Shown: piece after piece, positions 22,879-34,240 of the stretch
Numbering within the stretch: position 1 is the first letter of the stretch
How the letters are laid out: every line of letters starts with the position of its first letter
Source of the DNA: Chaetoderma sp. LZ-2023a
Lineage: Eukaryota; Mollusca; Caudofoveata; Chaetodermatida; Chaetodermatidae
Reading direction: 5' to 3'
Length of the DNA stretch: 64,000 nt
NCBI GenBank assembly: GCA_034401795.1
Contig: CM067360.1
Span: forward strand, 122,808,430 to 122,872,429
Made by a program: the position numbers and the translations under genes
Notes under the pieces: model-generated
Database searches by the model: none
What the model was told of the DNA's origin: nothing
Seen by the model: only the letters and a program-made list of their open reading frames with translations

Positions 22879-23101
22879 CATTTTAATTGTCAAATTTGAA
22901 AATCTAATTATTTCCCTTTTGAATGTCCCTTTGCCGGGAAAGACTATTTTTTGAAAATTTACCACTGGAATGACAGGCTTGGTTACCGAGCCAGTCATTC
23001 CAGTGGTAAATTTTCAAAATTAGTCTCTTGCCCTGAAAATATCCATTCCGCAAGACAACTTCAACAGCGGGTTTTGGCCGGTATGACCAGTAAGCGGTTA
23101 A
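22875..23101 (+). mobile_element. TTAA-type foldback MITE (family A), abutting copy
   Basis: It runs from the shared TTAA to GTAAGCGGTTAA, with the hairpin GAATGACAGGCTTGGTTACCGAGCCAGTCATTC. It follows the previous copy with no spacer. Confidence 0.75.
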
Positions 23102-23104
23102 CTT

Positions 23105-23745
23105 TCAAACTGTTTTCAGAATACTCCCAGATCTTCCGTTGCGTTGAACTCCAGACAAAGCCTGTAATCTAATGGAGATTTTTATGCCAGGCTACTATTG
23201 GATCTATGGATTGATGATCCGAACGGGTTAATTGCTACCATGAATACAATATATCAAGCATCATAAAAGAAACGGCAGGTTTATTCAGGACCAGGCAGAA
23301 AATAGATTTTGAAAACAATGTTATTGTAAGACAGCCATGACAGCTGTTGTGAAAATATAGACAACACAACAGATTGCAAACTCTCCCTTCCCATTTCTGT
23401 TACACTGGGTTTTCTTTTTTGAAACTGAATGAACAGTCACAGCCTTTCTTGTGCTTACATTTGAGCCAGATTGGAACAGTAGTTTCCGAGATATCCATAC
23501 ATCCAGGATTTGATACAATCTGGAGCCATTCTTTTAGCTGGATTACAGCCAAAGTCAAGGGAATCGATATCCATGGTAAGATTCCATGTTGTGTTCAGAT
23601 TTGAAAGATCTTAACAATTTATAGCTCCACATATTTCTAGAAACGAAGCCTTGAACATGTGTCCAAAACAAACACAGAAACATATTAGTTACTAAAATTT
23701 TGAATATGATGTAAGAGATGTTCTGCGGAATATTTTAAACATAAT
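23105..23745. other. Non-coding interval
   Basis: Short open frames occur on both strands at 23320-23600, but none is recognisable or has clear splice sites. Confidence 0.3.
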
Positions 23746-23747
23746 CG

Positions 23748-24122
23748 GATTGGAAGACATTGCAGCCAGAGGCAATGGACCTTTCCATTTTTAGCCATGC
23801 CGCACCCATCTCTAGCTAATCTCCACCCACACCTCGCTCGTGCTGGGATCGATTGATCTTCTGAACTCCCTGACTCAATTTCCAGAAAACCATACAGGTA
23901 AGCTGTTGAATATTTTGAAACTAATTTGACTGAGTGCTGTTGGTGCCAATGGCAGGAACAGCGCCAAGTCAAATTAGTTTCAAAATATTCAACAGCATGT
24001 TTATTAAATAGTAGACATACAATTCTTATTTTAAGGACGGTCCGTATAGAATCATTTATGACATCATACTACATGCCGCTTAGCTGATTATGATGTCATT
24101 ACTGTGGAAAGGTCCATTATGT
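23748..24122 (-). mobile_element. Foldback MITE (family B), inverted, near full-length
   Basis: It begins AATGGACCTTTCCATTTTTAGCC and ends TGGAAAGGTCCATT, so the ends are inverted. The core is TTTGAAACTAATTTGACTGAG and its complement. Confidence 0.7.
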
Positions 24123-24124
24123 GC

Positions 24125-24560
24125 AAGATATTCAACAGTACGTGTTAAGTTATTTCTGAGCTGTTCTGTCATAACTGTAACGTGACTAAATGGAACTGAA
24201 TAATACAAACCCATATTATATAGCACTTAGATGATGGAAAATAATCACTGCAGGTAGATTTTACACATTTAGAAGTTTTGTATTAAGGTGGATTTACATA
24301 TATTAGTCTTTCTGTTAAAAGAAATTACATTTAGATTTAACACGGGCGTACTAATGTTAGGAGAATTTCAACATGTGTAATGCTAGGAGAATTTACTCAT
24401 TAGTTGTTATATTAGTGCATGACTCTTGCAAGTTTCAGAGGGAATTCACAATAAAATTGGTCAAATAAAGACGTGTATAACTTATATATATATATATATA
24501 AAACAATTAAATATCAGCAAACTATCACAATATAAATAGTTCCATGAAATACTGGCAGCG
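24125..24560. other. Non-coding interval with a TA microsatellite
   Basis: A (TA)n run lies at about 24481-24502. Nothing else is seen. Confidence 0.4.
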
Positions 24561-24564
24561 ACAA

Positions 24565-25055
24565 AATGTGATTTTTTTTTCGTTATTAAGACTACCATTA
24601 AAATTTGACTAAAGGACGCAGTTTTTTGGTCAAAATACATGTACTAGAAAGTGGGGTGCGTCCTATAATCGAGAACATTCCTTCCGCACATTTTTGGGTC
24701 CAAATTTTTCTTAAAAAGTCAGATTTCTATCACGCAATTTCTATGTTTTCAAGGAGACATTTTATGTCATAATTAGATTGATTTTGATGTAATAAACAAT
24801 CTTTATTGAAGATACACGATATTTAGGCGGTCCTATTTAATAATTTCTCTTCCACCATGATAATTTTTAGTCATGCATTAAACAAAGCGCCGAGTGATGG
24901 TTATTTTTGATACCAAAATTCGATTTTTAAAGGTACGTTTTTTCAAAATTTAACAGCGTCTTATACTTGAATACAAGAGTTTTTTGGGCGGATTTTGGTC
25001 AAATTTGGGACAGCGTCCTATATTCGAGGGCGGCCTTTAGTCGAGAAATTACGGT
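24565..25055. mobile_element. Possible pogo/mariner-like MITE
   Basis: The right end reads GCGTCCTATATTCGAGGGCGGCCTTTAGTCGAGAAATTACGGTA. The left part has related inverted phrases (TTTGACTAAAGGACGCAG; TGCGTCCTATAATCGAGAA). The layout looks like long imperfect terminal inverted repeats, but a TA duplication could not be fixed. Confidence 0.4.
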
Positions 25056-25064
25056 AAGTCTTTA

Positions 25065-25290
25065 AACCTTAATTTTTTCAAGGAAATTTCAATTTTCTCA
25101 TGGAAAATGTCCATTTGCACACCAAGAGATTAGTTTTGAAAACCTATCACTGCAATGACTGGCTCAATAATCACCATCATACAGGGCAGCCATTGAATAT
25201 TTTGAAAATTTTGTTGAATATTTTGAAAACAGTCTTCCTGGTAGCCATTGCTGCCTTCAAGGCAAATTATTTTCAATGTACATTTGTTAT
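25065..25290. mobile_element. Half of a family A MITE followed by a family B core
   Basis: 25065-25172 holds AATGTCCATTTGCACACCAAGAGATTAG and the first half of the hairpin (CACTGCAATGACTGGCTCAATAATC). 25175-25290 is a family B core (TTGAATATTTTGAAAACAG..GCCATTGCTGCC). Confidence 0.55.
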
Positions 25291-25446
25291 GCTAATGCAC
25301 AGACCTATGCATATACTGTGCAGGATAATTAATTCTGACTATAGATGACTGTATAATTGCAGTATGCCGCCCTCAGTTACCGGATTCATGAAGAGCACTT
25401 GGTATATAGAAGATCCCTCCAGCATTAATTGGTATATATACTGTAT

Positions 25447-25521
25447 TTAGTCAGTCTTTTTATCACCACCAGCCATCACATTACCATTAGCTACATGCGC
25501 GGGTGAACCATTAGCCATCTC
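25447..25521 (-). CDS. C18orf32: C18orf32 homologue (UPF0729), last coding exon
   Basis: Acceptor TCTTTATTACAG, then 24 codons and TAA (25447-25449). The residues are EMANGSPAHVANGNV followed by MAGGDKKTD. The start is phase 0, matching the donor at 34240. The ending DKKTD agrees with the DKKKD ending I recall for human C18orf32 and forms a KKxx signal typical of ER membrane retrieval. The preceding GLTTK comes from the other exon (human GLPTK). The joined protein would be 80 residues against 76 in human. I infer it is one gene because both ends match a very small conserved protein and the phase agrees. Confidence 0.78.
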   Translation of the reverse strand, partial: EMANGSPAHVANGNVMAGGDKKTD

Positions 25522-25571
25522 CTGTAATAAAGACACATAATGATGAGAAGATGCTAATAATATTCCAACAG

Positions 25572-25735
25572 AGCAGGGATGAGGTAATAGTAATAGGCTA
25601 TTACAGCGATATTTTCCATGTAATAGTAATTAATAACAGAAATAGATTGTTAATTTTACAATGTAATAGTAATAGATTGAAAAGGAATAGGTAATAAAGT
25701 CTATTACTTATCTATTACAGAGGGGTATCTTATAT
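25572..25735 (+). repeat. Possible hAT element end with TAATAG sub-repeats
   Basis: It begins CAGGGATGAGGTAATAGTAATAGGCTATTAC and repeats TAATAG/CTATTA many times. The pattern parallels 14808-14965, but the sub-repeat differs. The other end was not found. Confidence 0.35.
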
Positions 25736-25854
25736 GCTCAGCATACGCGCCACAAAATTCTGCTTCCACATATTTTAATATATGCAACACACGCAGCAAC
25801 AGACAAAACGAAACAGCCAAACATGGTATCTGCTGTTTAACTATTCAATCCTCA

Positions 25855-26104
25855 ATGTCTCTGCGTGCATTAAATTGTTGTTCTTGTAAGACAACAACAG
25901 TTTACAGAGACCTTAGGCAGCAACAGCTTCCAGTCAAATTGGTTTCAAAATATTCAATATAATATTACTTGTATTGAATCTTATACTTCGATTCAGAATC
26001 AACAGGTTGACCTTTCACCGATGAAACGCCTTTTCTTAGTTTTCTATCAATTTCCAAGCAACCATATAGGAAATTTGTGGAATATTTAGAAACTAATTTG
26101 GCTA
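25855..26104 (-). repeat. Family B sequences, the second cut by the DIRS-like element
   Basis: 25860-25965 is a core (CTTAGGCAGCAACAGCTTCCAGTCAAATTGGTTTCAAAATATT). 25985-26104 is an inverted family B 3' part and half-core (TTCTATCAATTTCCAAGCAACCATATAGG, then GAATATTTAGAAACTAATTTGGCT). It stops exactly where the retroelement end starts. Confidence 0.6.
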
Positions 26105-26178
26105 GAATGAAGGAAATGTAAATTTCCCTTTCTCCGAGATCTAACAATACTCACCATTCTGTTACTTCTGATATACAG
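26104..26178 (-). repeat. Right terminus of DIRS-like copy 1
   Basis: AGAATGAAGGAAATGTAAATTTCCC through to TCACCATTCTGTTACTTCTGATATAC. Its complement is repeated at 26357-26410, which fixes the boundary near 26104. Confidence 0.75.
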
Positions 26179-26356
26179 CTGGCCCTGACAGCTGGCTCTA
26201 GGACTATAGACTTAGAAAGCTTTACCGACTCCTTGGAACCGGGTACTCGGCTCCCAACTGCTGAGTACCCGTCTACCATAGAGCTCATATTGTTTGCATA
26301 GCCACCAAACAAGAGAAATCCATGGCTTGCCTCTGTGGGGCTGGGAGGCTGGTTCC

Positions 26357-26460
26357 GTAACAGAATGGTGAGTATTGTTAGATCTTGGAGAAAGGGAAAT
26401 TTACATTTCCTTCATTCTCCTTTGATCAATACTCACCATTCTGTTACTTCTGATATACAC
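26357..26460 (-). repeat. Internal complementary region of DIRS-like copy 1
   Basis: The first half (GTAACAGAATGGTGAGTATTGTTAGATC ... CATTTCCTTCATTCT) is the complement of the right terminus. The second half (CCTTTGATCAATACTCACCATTCTGTTAC) should be the complement of the missing left terminus. Head-to-head joining of both terminal complements is the signature used to template a DIRS circle. Confidence 0.75.
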
Positions 26461-26958
26461 CAGATTTGGTTAGTAACCTGGTGGGAAGGGGTAAGCCATA
26501 AATGCTACTTTTGCCCCTTGGAGAAAGAGTTAGACTTAAAAACTTGACTAACGGAGACCTAAAAAGGACCGTCAAGTTAACGGAACCGAATCACATTCGC
26601 GTCACAGCCCCCCCCCTTTTTTTCTTCCTAAGAAAAGGGAGAGAACTAACGAACATGTATCTCGCCTGAAACACCAATATGCCAAGAGGGTTAACTACTC
26701 CCTGCATATCGCTTGTATTAGCCTGGGAATGAGCATGAATATATAAGATGAATGAACATGATACATATCCATTATACAAAAAACTCTCACTATTGAATTA
26801 CCTTATGATAATTGGACTTCAGACGTACCGCCTCCAACCATTCACCGGTTCGGCCATCAGTGACACAATCTGGTTGACATCCTCTCGCCTGACCATGCCT
26901 GCTTTAGGTTCTTTTCTTACCGAAGTGAGAAAAGGGTGAAAAGCAGTGTGGTCACTAA

Positions 26959-28459
26959 CTATCGTTTCAAAACAGCTAAAGCGAGTGGATTGGCTGAGTC
27001 TGACACATCCCTCATATAGTAATCCGTGAATGAGGACTCACAGTGCCATTGTGCAACGACCATGATGTCCTATAACGGAACACCATTGTAAAGGGCGGTC
27101 GAGGCGGCTATTCCTCTGACATTGTCTGCCCTTACGCCTTACACCTGGTGCCCAGTCGCCATCTCGTGAGTAGTCTGAATGCATTCGACCACCCAACGAG
27201 AGATAGTATCCATGGATGCGGCGCCATAAGACTTTTTATGGCAGATCCACAGATGTCTATCGTTCGACCGTAACGAGTCAGTCCGTTTCTTGTACTTAGT
27301 CAAAGCACGGACCGGGCACCAAACACTGGCATCACGATCAAACCTAGTTAACTTCGGTATAATGATCGGTTTGCCGGGATATCTCAAAGATTGGTTCTTT
27401 GACATAACCTCTGCTCTTGGCAGAAGACGCAGACCTTCTCCAGAAACAATAAATCGGTTCCTCTCTGCCGAAAGCGCATGGATCTCACTGCGCCTTCTAG
27501 CTGAGGAAGCTGCCAATAGAAAGACCGCCTTTAGAGTCAAATGCTTTAGACTAGCCGAACGCAACGGTTCGAAAGGGTGCTTGGCCAGTACATTAAGCAC
27601 TAAAGATAGACTCCAGGCTGGAATGACTACCGGTTGTCTCGGTCGGAGATTGCTCATTCCCTTCAACATCACATTTAACTGGGCCACCTCTGGACTATCC
27701 CTGTTGGCTAGACAAGGGATAACTGATGCCAAAGCTGACTTGTATCCAGCGACTGTGACGGGAGCTAGTCCTCAAAAGAACAGCTCACAGAGAAAGTCTG
27801 CTATTTGCTGATAGTGGATTGAAAGGTATCAATACCCTTTTCTTCACACCAGTCTGCAAATCTGTTAACCTTGTTGTTATATGACTTGAAGGTTGACCTC
27901 CTTCTCGCAGCCGCGATGAAATCAGCAGCCCGTCGAGAAAAGCCTTCCGACGTGGAACGTTGTTTGATAACATCCACGCAGTCAATTTGAACATTTCGGG
28001 ATGCTCGTGTAGGAAGCGTCCCTGGGCCTGGGAGATTATGTTCGGAATCTCGGGCAACTGCACAGGATTTTCCACCAGCAGATCTAGAAGATCCGTGAAC
28101 CACGCCCTGCTCGGCCAATACGGCGCTATTAGCAGGACCAGACACGGTTCCTCCCTGACCTTCACCAAAACCTTCGGTAGAAGAATGGTGGGTGGGTACG
28201 CGTAAGCGTGCATCCCTCTCCAGCTTATCGCCAGAGCGTCTGTATCGACGGCATTTGGATCTGTAATCGGCGAGACATATGTCATGATTTGAGCATTTTC
28301 CTTTGTGGCGAACAAGTCCACGTTGGGTTTGCCCCAATGCTCGAAGATCCGTCGCAGAACTGGAGGGTTGAGGGACCATTCTGTTGGCAGGATTCTCTGT
28401 CTACGAGACAAAGCATCCGCCAGAATGTTCAATCGGCCAGGAATACGAGCTGCTTTCAA
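26959..28459 (-). pseudogene. DIRS-like tyrosine recombinase (copy 1), inactivated
   Basis: The N-terminal connecting part (27785-28459) has GKPNVDLFATKENAQIMTYV and AYAYPPTILLPKVL, the segment usual between RNase H and recombinase in these elements. A SAM-like core-binding segment follows. The catalytic domain (27139-27732) keeps the first Arg box, ASSARRRSEIHAL (about 27480-27520). Two in-frame stops follow (27139 and about 27079). The expected HSVRG box reads DNVRG, so the His is lost. The later QWHCESSFTDYYMRD region with the nucleophile Tyr survives, and the frame ends at 26959. Confidence 0.82.
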
Positions 28460-29921
28460 AACAACCGAGTAATTCCTTCACCATTGAATCAAGTGCCACA
28501 CCCTGATACACAGAGTGGGCGACCTGGTCCCGCCTTGGCGATTTATATATGATACTACTGTCGAATCGACCGGCCGTATCAATATCACCCTGCCCCTGAT
28601 CATCGGAAGGAACTCTTCCAACGCCAGTTCCACTGCCATCATTTCCAACAGATTGATATGCAGCTGACTCTCCGGGAGAGTCCATGTGCCCGAGACCTGG
28701 TTCTCCCAGGCAGGCACCCCACCCTTCCAGCGATGCATCCGTGTAGACGGACAGCTGGGGGCGGGGTAGGTGCAGCGAAACCCCTAATAGGAGATTCTGA
28801 CGCTGTTTCCACCATAGAAGATGCGATATTATCGGCTCCAAAACTGGCAACAGTTTTGACAGGGGTTCTGTTCTCTGTTTCCACAGAGACATCAGATACA
28901 ACTGGATAGGCCTTCGCATTAGAGCATCGTACGGGATCACCTGCTCCATGGAGACCATCATGCCCAGCATCTGAAGGAACCGCCTCGCCTTGAATGTGGT
29001 TTCCCACTCGAAAACTCTTGAGGATGGCTAACAGAGACACCACTCTGGGCTCTGACGGGTAAACCCTGCCCTCCTCAAGGTCGAATCGCATCCCCAAATA
29101 AACGAAACGTTGAGTGGGCATCAACTCGGATTTCTCCTCGTTGACTATGCAGCGTAGATCTGAAAGTAACTTCAGAGTCAGAGCAGTATCCACATTCAAC
29201 CTGGCTGCCGAGTCTGCCTTAAGCAGCCAGTCGTCTATGTAGGTGTGTAGCGCCACGTTCTCTTTTCTGAGAAACGCTGTCACCGCAAGGACCACTCTTG
29301 TGAAAACCCTCGGAGCTGTCGACAGGCCAAACGGGAGACTGTAAACTCCCATACTTGATTCTGAAACGCAAATCTCAGAAACCTGTGCCAACTCCGATTC
29401 ATAGGAATGTGGAAATATGCATTTTTCAGATCGATCAATACACACCACATTCCTTTCCTCAATCCCGCATTACCGACCTCGGCGTTTCCATCTGGAACCG
29501 AGGCGTATGGATAAACCAATTTAATGGCCTGAGATTGAGTATGGGTCTCCATCCCCCTGTGCTCTTGGGGACAAGGAACATGTTTGAATAGAAGCCTGGA
29601 GTCTTTCGATTTGCTGGTTTTATTGCTCCCTTCAGAAGCAAACCCGACACTTCCTTTTGAACGGCTTCTAACTTGTCTGGCTCCCTTGGTACGGGTGTCC
29701 AGACAGGTGCCAAAGACAGATTTTGTGGTGGAAAGTCCCACCACTCCGGCATGTAACCCTGGGATAACCATCCCAGGACCAGACTGTCTGACGTCACACC
29801 TTGCCAGGCCTCGACGAAACGCATGAGCCTTCCACCCACCATAGACGCCTCGACGTCTAACGGGGTTGTCCGGCTCGCAGTCCGCCCCCCCACTCTTTCT
29901 TAACGAGAGAGAGAGAACCAT
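28401..29921 (-). pseudogene. DIRS-like reverse transcriptase and RNase H (copy 1), frameshifted
   Basis: Reverse transcriptase blocks in order: GGWRPILNLRPLN (about 29530), LIDLKNAYFHIPM (about 29420), SLPFGLSTAPRVFTRV (about 29320) and catalytic YIDDWLLKA (about 29230). RNase H follows with VYTDASLEGWGACL (about 28730) and the SYINRQGG segment at about 28540. The blocks fall in three frames, so indels have broken it. In the RNase H segment the usual RSDNST reads RPVDST, a further lesion. Confidence 0.82.
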
Positions 29922-30010
29922 TTCGTTCTAGGCACGACAGGTATAACTGGCACCGCTGTTCCTGTCGCACAGGCGCGGTCCAGGCGGATATGAAGGGAGC
30001 TTTCGTACCC

Positions 30011-32119
30011 TCAGGTACGCTTCGGCCCCTTCTGTCCGCCCTTTGAGGCCTTACCCTTACCCTTCCCGCCTCTAGGGCGGTCAGGAGCAACATTGGGGAG
30101 GGTAGGCGCCTCTACAACCTTCCTGGGCTTCTTCGCCGGCGGCGGCTCTGAAACCCCAGCTGAAGCAGAAGTCGCAACAGGCCTAGCTTTCGCCTTGCCC
30201 TTATGCTTCTTCTGCTCCTTTGAAGGTTGTCCCGTTAGCGGTTTCCCCACAGGCCCTAGTGCATGCGCTTGCCGCACTAGCTCTAGCTGTAGGTTTACCG
30301 CTAACCGATTCTGCGCGATACTGACGGAATCCTCTAAGATGGCCCACGCTTGGCCACCGAAGATGCTAGGCCCTGTCAGGGGTGTCCCAAGGAGACGCTC
30401 CCTGACTGCCGTAGCCGGACGCATATGGTCAATGACCATTTGCCTCCTGGATTCCGTCACACGCGCTTGCACCCTTGCCAATGCGTCCATCGACAGCACC
30501 AGGCCGTCATTGACACATGAAAGCGCCACAGGTGGCACAGGGTGGCCTGCCCCGCTTCAGCCCACACCGACTGAAGGAGACGATAAGAGTGGTTGACAGC
30601 GCTCATCGCTGCCCTCACACCCTCATCGCATAGGGACAGGACTTCTTCCTGGTGTACCTGAGACTTGTCCACAAGTGCCGGACCGGGGTGACCCGGCACG
30701 GCACTCTGGACACCCAGTACCCATCGGTCATCCTCCGTGACCGACGGGACTACACCATACCTGTCGTATTCCCCCCGCGGAATACGACATCTTGCCCGCA
30801 CCTCCCTGGAGGCCGCAGGGAGCTGACCCTTGGTCATCAGTTGTTTGCTATAAATAGCATCCAACCATTCTCTGAACCGTGGATCCAGTCCCACTGACTG
30901 GATCCGGGCCGCGGGCAAAATCCCCGTCCTGATCGACGCAACCGACGGACGGGGCGCATCTTCATCGGCCGTGGCCGAAACCACAGATGGGTCAACCCTG
31001 GCTAGCCACGCCAGAGCATCTGACCAATCTACCTCCGATGAAGACACCCCCGCAAACACGTCACCCGTTGACGTGCTCACGGGTCTGCCAGCCACGGCCT
31101 CCCAGCAAGGAGCCACGGCTGACACGCCAGGCACTCCGGTACCACACGGTTCCGCCGCCACCCCATGAAACACTCCGGTCCATGGGGTAGGTCCGCACGG
31201 AAACCGTACGGACCCGTAGCAGTCGCGGAACCATAGCCGGACACGGGCGCCCACGGCACCCCACGTCCGACTGCCGGACCAGGCAGGATAGGTGAGTACC
31301 ACGCCCTGCCCGGCACACCCGTTCTCGTGACAGCTGGTGCCAAACCAAGCCGCACGGAACCGGTGCACGGTAACGGATTTGCCTCAGCCACAGGCGGAGC
31401 CGCTGACCTGGCTTGCGCCAAACCAGACAAATGGAGGCCGGTTCCGTCTAGGACGGAATCAACCTCCATATTCTCCACCTGCGGCTTCACGGCCGCAGCA
31501 ACCTCTCCTCCTCGTCTTCAGACTCCGAAGAGTCGTCACTAGACGAGTCAACCGTGGAACCGTCCTGGCGGACGGCTCCCACACCTGACGGACCGGCCAC
31601 CGCTACTGGACCACCCGGAGGTGGCCGCAGAGAAACAGAAACCCGTCTGGCCGAAGCCAGGCGGGACTGCCAGGGGGCCGTACGAGACGGCCCCCTCGGT
31701 AACCAGTCCAGAATCCTGTCCGAGGACAGGATCCGTACCAGGCATGGGGAGAAACTGCCCCCCAACCTTTGGTAGCAGGGACGACACCAGCGTGGTCAGA
31801 ACGCTATGCAGAAAAACCCTGCAGAGCCGGACCAAACCACGCCGGCGGTGCCATCTCCGCCACCTCCAGCTGGGGACGTGGAGCACCCGCACCGGCCGAA
31901 CCGGGCGCTCCACGATTTACTCTCGGACCGCCTGACCCCGCGTCAGACCCAGCCAAGTCCTTCTGGGCAAGGAACTTAACCATCGTTTCGACGGACCACA
32001 CTGCACAAACATTACACCTATGATCTATATTACACAGGGCACACATAAAACAGACATGGTCCTTGAACATTACACGGACAAACTTATGGCAGTCGTCACA
32101 TGATGGCGGGGCTGGCTTG
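30011..32119 (-). pseudogene. DIRS-like gag region (copy 1)
   Basis: A GC-rich stretch whose minus-strand frames show, in order, a Cys/His cluster (CDDCHKF, then CFMCALC and HRCNVC at about 32020-32110), an acidic patch (SSDDSSESEDEEERLL at about 31500), an alpha-helical middle (DPRFREWLDAIYSKQL at about 30850) and a basic Lys/Gly-rich end (30011-30200). Gag proteins bind the element RNA. The same order (acidic patch, helices, basic end) appears in the second DIRS-like copy. Frame changes indicate decay. The start codon is not certain. Confidence 0.6.
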
Positions 32120-32129
32120 GCCTATAATA

Positions 32130-34240
32130 AGCACAAACCTACAATAAACAAGCGGAACGAGACCCGGATGGAAGGCAGACAATTAATTTTCAAATAATTT
32201 GACTCATAAATTAACCGTAACCTCCCCGCCACGTTACAACAACGATCGCATTGATTATGACGACAAGTACGCGGCGGGCACAACACACCCATAATAGATC
32301 CTCCAGGATGTGTAACGGCTCCAGGAATCATATCGCATAGCATTCAGGGTATATTTACTAATCAATATAAATTATACTCCTAACGAACGCAGCACGATAT
32401 GTGAAGAAAACAACAAAATGTATAACAAAACTGTTGTCTCACACGGTAAAACCGCAGACCACACATCTACTCAAGAATTTTGAAACCACCGATCATTGCA
32501 AACCGATCGTGATCGCACGTAAACTTGATCATTCTAAAGTTTCCGGTACCATTTTTAGTACGCAGCACCCAGAATAAGATGCGCGAATTAATGAAAAAAT
32601 TTTCTTCACATAAACATCCGAGCGACCGGGTGTGACGTCACCCGCTCGGATTCTACGGAGAACGACGTCAGCCGATATTCGTGTTAGAAATACCGTAGCA
32701 AACACCTATTTTCATATCTGCCGATCGCCTGTTGGGGTTTAAAGAAGGCGATCGTCTGGCATATATCGTTGTTAGCACACGTCCCAGATTCTATGGGGAC
32801 AGAAATTGGAACATGCGACACAACGAAATTTAGAGACCTAAGTCTTTTAACTATGGAATAATAAGGAAATATACGACATGTATCTTACTTGGTCGAGCAC
32901 CCAATTTAACCCACAAATTTTGATATCATTACTTTACCACATAACAATGCAGAAAGAATATTTCCATTTCCCCATGATCACGACATTCGGGAATTCTTAA
33001 CCGAAATTTAACTCACTTTACAATCATAAAATCATTTCCGCAGACAATAATTTCATGACAGCTGTCTAAATTCAACTGATTCAATGTTTGAAATTCATGA
33101 AAAGAATGAATTTTTACGATATTCAGAGAAATATTACTCAATTGTGATAAGTTCCCGGTATGTATCTCAGATGTATGGTAAGGTTATCTAGGCAGTTTAG
33201 TGATGTCAGTCTAGTGGTAACCGGGACCAAATCTAAATTTGATAACTAATGTAGAGACTCGCTGCAGTTACAGGAATTTGCGAGACTGATGAGATTTTGT
33301 GTTTGTAACGTTGACATTTTCTGAGAAATGACAGGTATTATTACTCAACATGATGAATAGTGCCCATTGTTTAGCTATCGTCCTGTACGACATGTTCGAG
33401 GTGAGGCTTGTTTTGCAATGTCAGCATTGTCTACTGCGTAGCGGTGACTGAGGAAGCTAGTTTTAACAAGCTTCCGTAATTCTTAATGCCCGACTGTATT
33501 ACCGTAATTCACCCATTTTTTCCTCTCCATAGTTTTGAACAGCCGACCGTAGTACCGTATTTTGGATGCTATTTCCGTAAAATCTACGGACAATCCGTAA
33601 TGGTAGGCATGCCTGTAAAAGCAAATGATAGCCGAAGAACCTAACTGTTAAAGTCCGCATTTTATACAAGTCAAATGTTATAATGACCTTGGCCTCATGA
33701 GCTCAATATCATTATGCTCAATCCTCTTCATATTTAAGTAAGCATGTGTCCAAGTTTAGTCCCAATAAAAATAGTTTTATACCAAGGTCACAGTGATCTT
33801 GAACTTTGACATCATGACCTCAATATTATTGCGCTCAATCCACTTGATATAGGAAGCATGTGTCCAAGTTTCGTCCCAATAGCGTGAAGCCAAGCCGAGA
33901 TATAAGACAATATGTTAAGCTAACCGAGCAGAATTTCTGGGTTCCTACACAAAACGGAGTTGGCCAATTCATACTGATATTTGCCCGTTATTAGCAATAG
34001 TTCTAATTTCTATTAGTGTTGTCTATATAGTTATCTAATCGAAGCTATATCTACATATATTCAAGTGCATATTGTACATTTGGACCCCTCAATATCTAGG
34101 AAATGTGTTATGCAAGCTAGGACACATAGGCGTAGGTATCCATATAAAGCTTGACCTACAAGATGGCACATAGTGCCATATGCCAAAATTCCTGGATGTC
34201 GTTGAGATATTGAATCAAGCTTAACAATACACTAACTTAC
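32130..34240. other. C18orf32 intron sequence with two GC-rich inverted repeats
   Basis: No exon is seen. 32618-32650 is a hairpin (TCCGAGCGACCGGGTG / CACCCGCTCGGA) with TGACGTCA at its centre; 32720-32756 is a second (GCCGATCGCCT / AGGCGATCG). 33650-33900 holds a dispersed repeat in two units (ACCTTGGCCTCATGA; AAGCATGTGTCCAAGTTT). Part of this may belong to the DIRS-like 5' region. Confidence 0.4.

Larger units (their letters stand above)
26104..32130 (-). mobile_element. DIRS-like tyrosine-recombinase retrotransposon, copy 1, incomplete
   Basis: Gene order on the minus strand is gag, reverse transcriptase/RNase H, then tyrosine recombinase, followed by an internal complementary region and the right terminus. 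There is no integrase or LTR. That layout defines DIRS-type elements, which integrate by a tyrosine recombinase from a circular intermediate. The copy is damaged by frameshifts and stops. The left terminus predicted from the internal complementary region is not found, so the 5' side is truncated or lost and the left boundary is a guess. The whole element lies inside the 8.7 kb intron of the C18orf32 homologue. Confidence 0.85.

Noticed and set aside
23321..23604. Possible host exon on either strand
   Set aside because: Frames are short and unrecognised, and I could not place a convincing pair of splice sites.
27290..27811. 173-residue plus-strand frame
   Set aside because: It is antisense to the DIRS-like recombinase, whose minus-strand motifs are clear.
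30093..31935. Long plus-strand open frames across the GC-rich 30-32 kb stretch
   Set aside because: They are complements of the minus-strand DIRS-like gag; they are Pro/Arg/Thr-rich without domain-like order and are explained by GC content.
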